A stretch of 23,865 nt of DNA from Chara braunii (GCA_003427395.1 BFEA01000046.1:1429495-1453359), one strand, 5' to 3'; counted from the first letter of the stretch, positions 7,978-16,293 are shown. Notes: a model not told the origin generated them from the sequence alone. Numbers and translations are program-made.

Positions 7978-9250
7978 GGAAGAAGAGGCTGATACGTTGG
8001 CTATGGCTAACGAACGAGGAGGAAAAGAAGAGGAGGAGGAGGAGAAGAGGAGGAGGAGGAAGAAGATGACGAAGAAGAGGAGTGGAGGAAGAAGAAAACG
8101 AAGAGGAGGGAGGAGACGAAGAGGAGGAGCAGGAGGAGGAGGAGGAAGCAGCGCACAGGGAAGATGGATGTTCGGGAGAAAAAAAAAAAAAAAAAATGGC
8201 TGATACGTTGGCTATGGCTAACGGACGAGGAGGAGAAGAAGAGGAGGAGAAGGAGAAGAGGAGGAGGAGGAAGAAGATGACGAAGAAGAGGAGGAGTGGA
8301 GGAAGACGAAAACGAAGAGGAGGGAGGAGAAGAAGAGGAGGGAGGAGAAGAAGAGGAGGAGGAGGAGGAGGAGGAGGAGGAAGCAGCGCACAGGGAAGAT
8401 GGATGTTTGGGAGAAAAAACAAAAAAAAAACGGCTAATACGTCGGCTATGGCTAACGGACGAGGACAAGAAGAAGAGGAGAAGGAGGAGGAGGAAGAAGA
8501 CAATGACGAAGAAGACGGAAGAAGAGGAGGAGGAGGAGGGAGAGGATGATGACGCAAAAGAGGGAGGAGAAGGGTAGGAGGAAGAGGGGGAGAAAGAAGA
8601 CGACGAAGAGGAGGGAGGAGAAGAAGAGGAGAAGGAGGAGGAGGAGGAGGAGGAGGAGGAGGAAGAAGAAGCAGCGCGCAAGACAGATGGATTTTCCAGG
8701 GGGGCGGGAGGGGGGGTGGGGGGAACGGCTATGGCTAACGGAGGAGGAGGAGGAGGAGGAGGAGAAGGAGGAAGAAGATGACGAAGAAGAGGAGTGGAGG
8801 AAGAAGAAAACAAAGAGGAGGGAGGAGGAGAAGAGGAGGAGGAGGAGGAGGAGGAGGAAGAAGCAGCGCACAGGGAAGATGGATGTTTGGGAGAGAAAAA
8901 AACAAAAAACAAAAAAAAAGAACGGCTAATACGTCGGCTATGGCTAATGGACGAGGAGGAGACGAAGAGGAGGCGGCGAAGGAGGAGGAGGAGGAAGAAG
9001 ACAATGACAAAGAAGAGTGAAGAAGAGGAGGAGGAGGAGGGAGAAGATGATGACGAAAAAGAGGGAGGAGAAGGGTAGGAGGAAGAGGGGGAGAAAGAAG
9101 ACGACGAAGAGGAGGGAGGAGAAGAAGAGTAGGAGGAGGAGGAGGAAGAAGAGGATGCCGAAGAAGGGGGAGGAGAAGAGTAGGAGAAAGAGGAGGAGGA
9201 GGAAGAGGAGGGGGTTGAGGAGGAGGAGGAAGAGGAAGAAGAAGAAGAAG
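7978..9250 (+). repeat. 1.3 kb purine-rich (GAGGAG/GAAGAA) tandem repeat within the hAT element
   Basis: The + strand is almost pure purine, built from GAGGAG, GAAGAA and GACGAA triplets. Short non-purine islands related to GGCTATGGCTAACG interrupt it at about 7988, 8199, 8433, 8728 and 8925. Most are preceded by GCAGCGCACAGGGAAGATGG and an A-rich run, so the block is a tandem repeat of roughly 200-295 bp units with variable triplet content. The minus strand is nearly free of A, so stop codons are rare and very long reading frames (poly-Ser/Pro/Phe) arise by composition alone. I do not call them genes. Confidence 0.88.
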
Positions 9251-9456
9251 ACCAAACCTTAACAGTAGGGGGCGCGGTGGACTCGTCAGTTGGGGGGGGG
9301 GGCAACGACGAGACTACCAAGCGATGGTGCGGCTGGCTGGCGGGCGGCCGACGACGACGCTCTCCAGCTGCGGGTCGACGACGACCACCCTCTCCAACAT
9401 CGGGAGGGGGGGTTGCGGGAGCAGACGACGACAGCGCTCCTTCCGATGCTTCGAGC

Positions 9457-9503
9457 GGGGTGAGCGGGGTTGAACGACCAAATCGTTTTCCCCCGCTCAC
9501 CCC
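9457..9503. repeat. 13 bp perfect inverted repeat in the hAT element
   Basis: GGGGTGAGCGGGG (9457-9469) and CCCCGCTCACCCC (9491-9503) are perfect arms around a 21-base loop. Confidence 0.85.
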
Positions 9504-9520
9504 CCGACACTTCCCGCGTC

Positions 9521-9598
9521 CAAGTTTGAAAACAGCGGCCGATCTTGGCCGCCGATCTGCGACGATCAACAGCCAAGATCGGCCGCTTTTCGAACAAG
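9521..9598. repeat. Long hairpin in the right part of the hAT element
   Basis: GCGGCCGATCTTGGC (9535-9549) pairs perfectly with GCCAAGATCGGCCGC (9572-9586) across a 22-base loop. After a 2-base bulge the pairing continues outward for about 12 more bases with three mismatches (9521-9532 with 9587-9598). Confidence 0.87.
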
Positions 9599-9811
9599 GA
9601 AAAGCAGGGCCTGCAGGACCCGGTTTCCGCATTGCGGGTGACGGCCTGCCCCCTCGGCGCCTGAAAAATACAAGCCGACATTTTTTTTTGAGGCCCCAGC
9701 AAAAATGCGCTGGGGGCAACTGGGAGGGAACCGGCCTGGGGCACCGGCCGGTCCAATTGGGAGGACACCAGTCGGGGTAGGGCTCCCCGGTCCATCCGGG
9801 GACCAGCCCTG

Positions 9812-9819
9812 GTGCAAAC
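9812..9819. repeat. Target-site duplication, right (GTGCAAAC)
   Basis: This 8 bp direct repeat immediately follows the hAT-type right terminus and is identical to 7556-7563. Confidence 0.88.
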
Positions 9820-9990
9820 GGTATTTTCCTGCACCTATGGTATCTGCGCAGTCCAGCCCCAGTACAAGCGTTATTTTATGACTGGTCCCTACGATTTGCT
9901 GATCAGTCCGCCGTGATGATATTCGTGATCCCAGTTCTCATATCCTAGGATCCACTTGCTGTGGAGAGACTTTTATGATATCCCTATACT
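9820..9990. repeat. Degenerate repeats flanking the hAT insertion
   Basis: Sequence on either side of the hAT element is related. CAGTCCTTGTGCAAAC, continuing into CGGTATTTT across the insertion, resembles CAGTCCAGCCCCAGTACAAG followed by CGTTATTTT (about 9850-9877). TTGCCGATCAGTCTC (about 7514) also resembles TTGCTGATCAGTCCG (about 9897). The transposon therefore interrupted an existing repeat region. Confidence 0.55.
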
Positions 9991-10345
9991 GAGTTGCTGA
10001 TTGCTGTTCAGCAGGCCTATTCAGGCGAGCCCTTAGATGGAGTTGCTGATTGCTGTTCAGCCGGGCCTATTCAGGCGGGCCCTTCCATTGAGTTGCCATT
10101 TGCTGTTCAGGCGGGCCTATTCAGGTGGGCCCCTATATCCAGTCGCTGATTACTGTTGAGGCCGGGCCCTTTCAGGCGGGCCCCTATATTAAGTTGCTGG
10201 TTGCTATTCGGCCAGGCCCACTCAGGCGGGCCCCTATATCGAGTTGCTGAGTTGCTGTTTGGTCGGGCCCATTCAGGCGGGCCCCTATATCAAGTTGCTG
10301 GTTGCTGTTCGGCCGGGCCCCTACATTGAGTTGGTTGCCGCTGAT
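9991..10345. repeat. 50 bp minisatellite, about 7 units
   Basis: GAGTTGCTGATTGCTGTTC-like starts occur at 9991, 10040, 10090, 10140, 10191, 10241, 10292 and (truncated) 10328, giving spacings of 49-51 bp. Most units end with TTCAGGCGGGCCCCTATAT. Confidence 0.92.
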
Positions 10346-10417
10346 TCGGCTGGAGGGTCTACTGAGTTGCTGCCCTCTCAGACGCCATTGAGGCAGGTTT
10401 ACTGACGGTGGATTTTC

Positions 10418-10499
10418 CTACAGTTTCCCTATACAAAAAAAAAAAGAGTACACGCCATCCTATAGTTTTCCTATACAAAAAAAAAAGAGTACATGCCAT
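10418..10499. repeat. 41 bp tandem duplication with A run
   Basis: CCTACAGTTTCCCTATAC at 10418 and CCTATAGTTTTCCTATAC at 10459 are each followed by an A10-11 run and GAGTACAYGCCAT. Confidence 0.87.
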
Positions 10500-10627
10500 A
10501 AAGACCAAATGACAGAAAAGAGATGACGCCATAAAGAACCCATGCCTCTGCAGGGTAACAAGGAGAGCGACATAGACGGAGGGTGGCATACATCATTGCT
10601 CTAGACCCTCCCGAAAAGAAAAGGAAC

Positions 10628-10722
10628 AAAAAACATCCTCTTTTTTCTCGATTTATGCGCAGGGGCCACGCTAATCTTTATACTGTGTTGTTCCAATTTT
10701 AACGGATGTTTAACTGTTAAAC
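10628..10722 (-). pseudogene. U6 snRNA-derived sequence with deleted central region
   Basis: Read on the minus strand, 10709 to 10647 matches U6 snRNA in order: ACATCCG, TAAAATTGGAAC, CACAG, AAGATTAGC, TGGCCCCTGCGC and ATAAATCGAG. About 13 bases that normally follow CCCCTGCGC (AAGGATGACACGC) are missing, which removes one side of the internal stem-loop. The ACAGAG box is altered to ACAGTA. Immediately upstream, in place of the usual GC-rich 5' stem-loop, stands a different perfect hairpin, GTTTAACAGTTAAAC (10722-10708). A TTTTTT run, a possible Pol III stop, lies downstream at 10633-10628. I see no TATA box or plant-type USE upstream on this strand, so I favour a pseudogene. Confidence 0.75.
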
Positions 10723-11655
10723 AGTGCTCCTCCCCCATTCAGAGAGACTTCAGGGGAGAGGTCCCCCTAACAAAAAGGGATTGGGTTAAGCGCCTGCATC
10801 TGGATGGATTCCGAGCAGAGATGCAGAAAAACAGATCTATCCCCATTTTCTGCACGATCCCCACAAACGCATCCAGAGTGGGGCACTAAATCCAATCCTC
10901 TTTGGCAGTGGGACCTCCCCCCACGTGACAAGTGAAATCACACCTGCAAATCACACCTTCGAACGGCTTCGATCTAAACACTGTGAAAAAAAGAAAAGAA
11001 ATAGAAGGCTCTCGACATAGAGCATGCAAGAGTACTGAAACCGCACAGTAAACAAAAAAAAACAAAAAAAAGGAGGATGTACAAAGCACATCTTCTGCCA
11101 GGAAACTGGGATGACGCAGGTACTAAGCAGGAGAGCAGAAGGGCCCTGGGAGGCCTCAAGTATCAAGGCACGGAAGGCATGAGGTCTCTGGGATTGCCTT
11201 CAATCGGCACAAAGATAGGACAGGAGGCTAGGAACAACAGGCTCGTTTAGGCGCCCCGTAGCAGGGTGAAGAGGCATCTCTCTCCACGCATTTCGTTTTT
11301 CACCTCACAGTCAATACCCCTGGGCAACCACAGGTAATCAATGCTGGCGGGTTTTGCTCATGTCGATCCACTGTTATATAGGGACGCTGGACCCGACTTC
11401 CAGCAGGTGCTGCTCCCCACCAATGGATGGAGTCACCTGGGATGGCTACCATGAGGGGCTGCTCTTACCACTCCCCCTAGTACAGGTCACAGGCTGCATT
11501 GCAAAAGAAAAAAGAAAAAAAAAAAGAGCATGCAACTGTACCAAAACAATGTTGGTCCGTTCATCCTGTGAACAAGGGTCTTCTTGCTTTCCAGAGATCG
11601 GGTTAGGCGTGCTGCAGTCCACAAACTCAGACAAGCAACAGTGGTAGTGTAACCC
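10723..11655. other. Gene-free stretch, 0.9 kb
   Basis: I see no gene. Short A- and T-rich runs give spurious reading frames on both strands. Confidence 0.45.
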
Positions 11656-11659
11656 ACCT

Positions 11660-12075
11660 GTGCCTGCAAAGCAGTACAGCAATCAGTTTGCTCAGTGAGC
11701 CAGATATCAAGCAAAGGTTGGGTCGTCGACATTCCAATGCACCTTTTTTTCTTGAGCTGCCACTTTATGTTATATATCGTCGAACAGAGCTGCCCGGTAG
11801 AGGGCAAAGAGGACAACAAACAAGGGGCTGTGAGAAAACTGTTTCATCGGAGTGTCACCGACTCCTCATGAGGAGGCTGAACCCTATATATATCACAAAA
11901 TGCAGCTGTCCGCTAACTCGGACACAGAAAAGCAGCAGTAAAGAACCAGCCTGACTGCAAAACAGCGCAGCACTCGGTTTGCTCAGGGGACCAGCTGACA
12001 TTGCCTGACAAGCGAAGGTCACCGACAAGTCAACGCACCTTTTTCCTGGAGCTGTCACCTTATGTTGCAATATTC
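11660..12075. repeat. Diverged direct repeat, copies about 291 bp apart
   Basis: The copies are about 11660-11785 and about 11951-12075. Both contain CAGTTTGCTCAG or CGGTTTGCTCAG, GCACCTTTTT, CTTGAGCTGCCAC or CTGGAGCTGTCAC, and CTTTATGTT or CTTATGTT in the same order. Confidence 0.7.
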
Positions 12076-12162
12076 TCGCTCTTAACGGCAGAAAGCGCTT
12101 TAATACATTTTACAAAAGCCAGAGTCTCATACAAAAAGAGTACAGTATATTTGAAATGTATT

Positions 12163-12232
12163 ACAGCCCGGACAGTACAAAGCACCAGGAAAAAGGTGAC
12201 AGCCCGGACAGTACAAAGCACCATTACCGCCG
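12163..12232. repeat. 36 bp tandem duplication
   Basis: ACAGCCCGGACAGTACAAAG at 12163 is repeated exactly at 12199, and both copies continue with CACCA. Confidence 0.9.
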
Positions 12233-12424
12233 ACAATGAAGTGCCGAACCTATTTTTCTTTCTGCTCTTTTCTGCTCCCAAACGAATTGAACCGCTCCCC
12301 ACCAGGCCAGAACCACTTCCCGCTTGTATGCGGCCTAAAAAAGTTTCAGAGGGAAGGGCTTGTATTGATGGCTTGATTGGCAAAATGGCACAGACCGCAT
12401 ATAACCCTTTTCAATCGTAGTTTA

Positions 12425-12715
12425 GCTTCTTTACACAAGTTTAATCGATCCGCACGCCCCCTCTTATTCTTTCGTCTCAACTGGTGGCCACTCTCTCTCT
12501 CCCTCCTTGGTAAATTCAACTTCCCTATTCACCACAACGACCAGGCAGTAGCATGCTTTACACAAGTTTATAACTCAAAAATCCGCACCCACCCTCTTAT
12601 TCATTTATTGCAGCTGCTGCACCCTCCCCCCCGCCCTCCCTCCCTCCCTCCTCCTATCCCTCCTTGGAAAACTCTAAACTCCCCTATTCCTCTCAATGAC
12701 CAGGCAACAACATGG
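12425..12715. repeat. 127 bp imperfect tandem duplication
   Basis: CTTTACACAAGTTTA occurs at 12429 and 12556. Each copy continues with ATCCGCAC, CCTCTTATTC, a CCCTCC-rich segment, a CTCCTTGG motif, CCCTATTC and an ACCAGGCA end. Confidence 0.82.
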
Positions 12716-12719
12716 CGTA

Positions 12720-13420
12720 TTCTCCATAATGAAAGAATGTGATACCGAAAAAGCTAAAAGAAAAATGCGGAAAAAAATCACCAAAATACATTTGCTGCTA
12801 GTCAGCACCCTGCTCCAAAATCGACACCTCCATCCTATACAGTTATCTAAGGCATAAACTACCATAATATCTGGCACCAAGAGCAATCTGTTGTTGTCGA
12901 ACCCAAAATGGTGGCTCCTCTTCATCAGCATCAACCCCGCTGTGGATTGCTTAATGCAGCACCTGACAATCTCTAGCTCCTTGTTCCTCTTCCACCAGCA
13001 CATTACCTTTCCCAAACTCCGCACTCGGCGTCATGATCATTGGCCACCAATGACCTGTTTGGAACATAAAATGCAGATTCCACAACCCATCATGTCCACA
13101 ACCAAACAACACCGAGGAAACCTGAGCAGCTCTCCCACCGTTCACATCATGACCACACCTGCAGATCCCTTAAGTCCTGATTCGCTCGTACAGCTAAAGA
13201 CCGTAGAACTCCACCTACTCCACTAGAAGCTCGTTCGACCACCCAATCTACCAGCCACACAGTCACTTTCTCTGCCCGCCCACGCAACAGCAATATACTT
13301 GCTGTTCAAAGCCCAATCCAACAGCAAAAATACCAGACTATTCTCTTGCTCATACATGTATTGGCCATTTGCACAGTCGATGCTACGGACTATTACACAC
13401 TTGCAGCCAAACGCTTCAAC
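12720..13420. other. Gene-free stretch, 0.7 kb
   Basis: Moderate-length frames occur on both strands (for example 12891-13226 +, 12674-13024 -), but none has motifs or composition that set it apart from chance. Confidence 0.4.
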
Positions 13421-13525
13421 CCACATTCAGATTACCTGGCACAGCAAGCACTACACAGTATACTTGTGGCAGGATGTTTCACCACACATTCAGGTGGCCT
13501 CCCACAGCGAGCACTAAACAGTAAC
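13421..13525. repeat. 63 bp imperfect tandem duplication
   Basis: CACATTCAG at 13422 and 13485 are followed by related ACCTGGCACAGCAAGCACTA and GCCTCCCACAGCGAGCACTA segments. The unit is a multiple of 3 and lies within a short open + frame (13299-13517), which I do not call a gene. Confidence 0.65.
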
Positions 13526-14115
13526 TCTTCCCTCAGTGGTTGAAACATCAGTCCGCCTCGTTGCACTCCCCTATCCTTTCACAGCCTTTATCGCACAACA
13601 AGGGGAATGAGGTGGCGCTTCACCCAGGAAGCACAGTTTGCCTGTTTGCCTGTGAACTGACTGTGAAACCCTAAGGAAAACCCTGTGCGAAAGAGGTGTT
13701 TCCGTGCAAATACTGACCTGGACTAAGCAGGGGAGAAAACAACCAACCACAGGTATAGTGTTGGCCATTCGTACGCTGCTACATCTTATGTCAACTGTTC
13801 CCTTGCTTCTCGCGACCGTCTTTGACTTCTCTGTCGCGCGAAGGGATGGAATACAGAACACTCTAAATGCATGAACACATGCACGAAGGTCACGTAAACC
13901 CCATATTTAGATAGGGTGATAACAAAAAAACACGGTATAGATCAACCCAGAAGATGGCCATGGTCAGGCACTCCCCACCACAGGATTGCCAGAAGGGTGA
14001 CTGGCTTCAGAATCCAGGCAATTCTCATAATGACACCTAGACCTCCCACCAGAAGCACTTCAAATGGCAACTAACTCTGAGTTAATGTGTTAGCCACCTG
14101 CTGAAATATAACCAT
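13526..14115. other. Gene-free stretch, 0.6 kb
   Basis: I see nothing recognisable in this stretch. Confidence 0.4.
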
Positions 14116-14119
14116 GCCG

Positions 14120-14465
14120 AAGCAAGAATCCACCCATCCATCAAGTCAAGTGGAAGCAAAGAAGCATGTACCAGTGCTCGACTCAGCACAACTCAGCCCA
14201 ATTGAATCCACCCAACCACCCATCCTCATGTCCCAGACTGAACTCCCGTTCATTCAGCACAACTGCAGATGAACAGGACCGCAGGCGGAGGGGGGTAAAG
14301 AACACAGAAGAATCCCCCCATGCACGCATCCATCAAGCCACGAGGAAGCAGCGGAGCATGTACCAGCAGCGCTCTTATGCCCCGCTCGCCATTCCCGGGT
14401 CCACCTGCGGATAAAGGAGGGCCACAGGAGGAGGGGGTGAAGAACGCAAAATAATTTCCCCCTTG
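14120..14465. repeat. Overlapping imperfect direct repeats
   Basis: AGAATCCACCCATCCATCAAG (about 14125) is echoed by AGAATCCCCCCATG..CATCCATCAAG (about 14309), both followed by GGAAGCA and GAGCATGTACCAG-like segments. Separately, the GGACCGCAGGCGGAGGGGGGT region (about 14276) is echoed by GGGCCACAGGAGGAGGGGGT (about 14420). Confidence 0.65.
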
Positions 14466-15084
14466 CACTGCCAACACTTCAGACGGATGCTGAACTCCAT
14501 CACAGGGGGGCCATAACTTGCGCAATCGAGAGAGACCAACACTCAGATCAGATGGTACGTACAGACCGTGCTGGAGACTCATATCATAGCGAAAGTGGGC
14601 GCCATTTTCTCAGGTACATCTCCTTGGCAGAGCAGTGCAGCCACCAGCCTGCAGAGCTGAAGACACTCAGAATGAGTGGAGCACATTATTCGCCAAGGAA
14701 TCATGTTGAAATTTGCAATATGCATGGGCAGTACAAAACCCCAAAGAGCCCAAACACGTCCAAATCTCAGTTCCATGGTCCCTTACAGCATACAAGGCCA
14801 AGTTGGTGATACCCGGTGGCACACATAGACTCGCAGTAATTTGCAGTTCAAGGCAAGCTCAGGCTGCAGAGTTCACCGAAAGCCTTCCATGCAGCAAACC
14901 TCTCAATTTCAGCAGAACACCCTTCTATAGCCCTGGTGGAACAAGGACAACCCCGTCGGAAGACCAACGGAGCAAAGGAGCCTGCTACGGAGCCTTCATC
15001 CCAATGAAGTAACACCATGCAGATTCAAGCTTCGAGGCATCTTAAACCACCAGTATGTTTCCCAGTCAAATTACTTCGACTAAG
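14466..15084. other. Gene-free stretch, 0.6 kb
   Basis: I see no recognisable gene. A 99-codon + frame (14713-15012) has no distinctive features. Confidence 0.4.
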
Positions 15085-15240
15085 TGCCGCAAGCGCTGCA
15101 TCCTTCGGGATGTACCGGCCTGCCAAGCAGCGCATTATTCATCCAGGCAAAACAGGGCCGTGGCACATGACAGTTTTGCCTGGATGAATTTGCCTCCTTG
15201 CAGCAGGCTGGTACATTCCTGAACACGCAGCACAAGCACA
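15085..15240. repeat. Long imperfect fold-back, small-RNA-precursor-like
   Basis: The core arms ATTCATCCAGGCAAAAC (15137-15153) and GTTTTGCCTGGATGAAT (15173-15189) are perfectly complementary around a 19-base loop. Pairing continues outward with small bulges: TGTACCGGCCTGC (from 15111) pairs with the stretch ending GCAGGCTGGTACA (to 15215), then TTCGGGA with TTCCTGAA, then CAAGCGCTGC with GCAGCACAAGC. The arms reach about 60-65 bases at roughly 80% complementarity by eye. It could be a MIRNA-like hairpin, an inverted duplication or a small fold-back transposon; no terminal repeats or target duplication were evident. Confidence 0.75.
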
Positions 15241-15244
15241 GCAG

Positions 15245-15635
15245 CATCTCAGAAATTTGCATGAAAAAGTACTGGTGATTTAAGAGTTCAGGAGATGGCT
15301 CTGTAATATATATACATACACGAATCGATAAGCCTGAAGCTCCCACGATCATCACCACACAGGAGATGACCCAAGAGTCAATAAAGAGTGTCGACGTCCC
15401 CCAGCAACAATCAATAAGGAAATGACCCTAGAGTTTATGAATAGTTTCACCGTTCCCCAGCAACAACGGACTTGCTGCTCTCACAACACTCCTCTGCCAA
15501 AAGTGAGTGAAACATGGGCTCCGTACAGAGAGCACCAAGCAAAGAGAGTCGTCATGCAAGCATCCAGGAAGAATCCCCATCTCCCGTAGAGTCCTCTGCG
15601 AGCAGTCTGTGGCCAGCCTCTTCAGCGTGCCATGA
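15245..15635. other. Gene-free stretch, 0.4 kb
   Basis: I see no recognisable gene. An imperfect duplication (GGAGATGACCCAAGAGTCAAT at about 15362 and GGAAATGACCCTAGAGTTTAT at about 15418) is the only structure. Confidence 0.45.
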
Positions 15636-15639
15636 CATC

Positions 15640-15815
15640 CAAGCAACTACAGAGCTACTCTTGCCTGCGCAGAGGAGTGTCTGCTTCCCACAACACAATC
15701 CACTATCATATCAAGGCCATGCCACACCATCCTAGCAGCTTCAGAGCTACTCTTGCCTGTGCAGAGCACTGGCTGCTTCAACACAACACAATTCACTATC
15801 GTAAGGTCACGGAAG
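15640..15815. repeat. 92 bp imperfect tandem duplication
   Basis: AGAGCTACTCTTGCCTG at 15651 and 15743 is followed in each copy by GCAGAG, CTGCTTC, CACAACACAAT and CACTATC. Confidence 0.85.
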
Positions 15816-15901
15816 AAGTGACCTCGCTGACTGTACTGTACCCACGCTAAATAATTCAAGACACCCGATTGCACTGTCAAATGATGATTGGCCGTGAGAT
15901 T

Positions 15902-15922
15902 ATTGGTTGACATAGCAACCAA
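15902..15922. promoter_or_regulatory. Inverted CCAAT motifs
   Basis: ATTGGTTG (15902-15909) and CAACCAAT (15915-15922) form a perfect inverted pair, and a further ATTGG lies at about 15887. CCAAT boxes occur in promoters, but no gene here clearly uses them. Confidence 0.25.
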
Positions 15923-15944
15923 TGAGTGAGAGCCTTCAGGATGA

Positions 15945-16293
15945 GCGAAGAGGAGCCAAGTGCAAGAGGACAACGATAAGCAATGGATGGAAAGAAGAGG
16001 AACGGGAAGACCAAGTGCAAGACCATAGTTCTCACCCTTCAAAGAGGGTGGATATCGAAAGACGAATCACTATCAAAATATGACTCAGCCTGCATATCAA
16101 AATATGATTCCACCTGCGTATCAAAATATGACTCCACCTGCAGGACAGCATGGTGGAAGAGGGAGACAGAACAGGATGGAAACTACAGGTCAGGAGGAGA
16201 TATGGGGATGCTATAGCCGATGATGGGCGTTATTTACATGATGATGATCAGGAACAATTGATCCAGATCCAACAATTTAACAATTATATATAA
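15945..16293 (+). pseudogene. Decayed low-complexity coding remnant with 24 bp repeat
   Basis: A + frame runs from 15945 to TGA 16221-16223 with one internal TAG (16026-16028). It encodes a charged segment (VQEDNDKQWMERRGTGRPSA), an 8-residue repeat AYQNMTPP-like x3, then an Arg/Gly-rich part (GQHGGRGRQNRM). A neighbouring + frame then continues in protein-like fashion (ADDGRYLHDDDQEQLIQIQQ) to TAA 16291-16293, as if a frameshift separated them. No ATG opens it cleanly. It could be the degraded end of a retroelement gag or of an RGG/prion-like protein, and I cannot assign a family. Confidence 0.33.
16071..16142 (+). repeat. 24 bp tandem repeat x3
   Basis: TATCAAAATATGAYTC begins units at 16071, 16095 and 16119, each ending CASCCTGC-like. 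The unit is a multiple of 3 and sits in a frame encoding YQNM repeats. Confidence 0.92.

Larger units (their letters stand above)
9250..9700. other. Unique GC-rich segment inside the hAT element, possible captured DNA
   Basis: Between the purine block and the right terminus lie about 450 bp of GC-rich, mostly non-repetitive sequence. One + frame (9277-9780, opening with GTG, no ATG start) and two minus frames are open across much of it. That is as expected from GC-rich, stop-poor DNA, so I do not call a CDS. Transduplicated host sequence (Pack-type cargo) is possible but has no direct support here. Confidence 0.3.
7564..9811. mobile_element. Non-autonomous hAT-type DNA transposon, 2248 bp
   Basis: The ends are CAGGGCTGG at 7564-7572 and its exact reverse complement CCAGCCCTG at 9803-9811. 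Beyond these 9 bp the termini stay alike but imperfect, and both subterminal regions carry ACCGGCCGGTC-type motifs. The element is bordered by a perfect 8 bp direct repeat, GTGCAAAC, at 7556-7563 and 9812-9819. An 8 bp target-site duplication with CAGGG-starting inverted repeats is the hallmark of the hAT superfamily. No transposase-like reading frame is present. The interior is a 91 bp duplication, a G32 run, 1.3 kb of purine-rich tandem repeats and about 440 bp of unique GC-rich DNA with two hairpins. It must have been mobilised in trans, and it is inserted within a minisatellite-rich domain. The intact duplication suggests a fairly young insertion. Confidence 0.87.

Noticed and set aside
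7847-9262. Several + strand frames encoding Glu/Arg/Lys-rich repeats (for example SSAQGRWMFGRK repeats)
   Set aside because: They shift frame between repeat units, mostly lack real starts and mirror the triplet repeats. No intact gene is visible.
8007-9719. 570-codon minus-strand frame rich in Ser, Pro, Phe and Leu
   Set aside because: The strand is nearly free of A over the purine/pyrimidine block, so stop codons can hardly occur. The frame follows from composition and repeats, not coding selection.
12060-12383. 107-codon minus-strand frame with Gly/Ser repeats and VLCTVRAV repeats
   Set aside because: The internal repetition comes from the 36 bp DNA duplication. It has no supporting context and no recognisable family.
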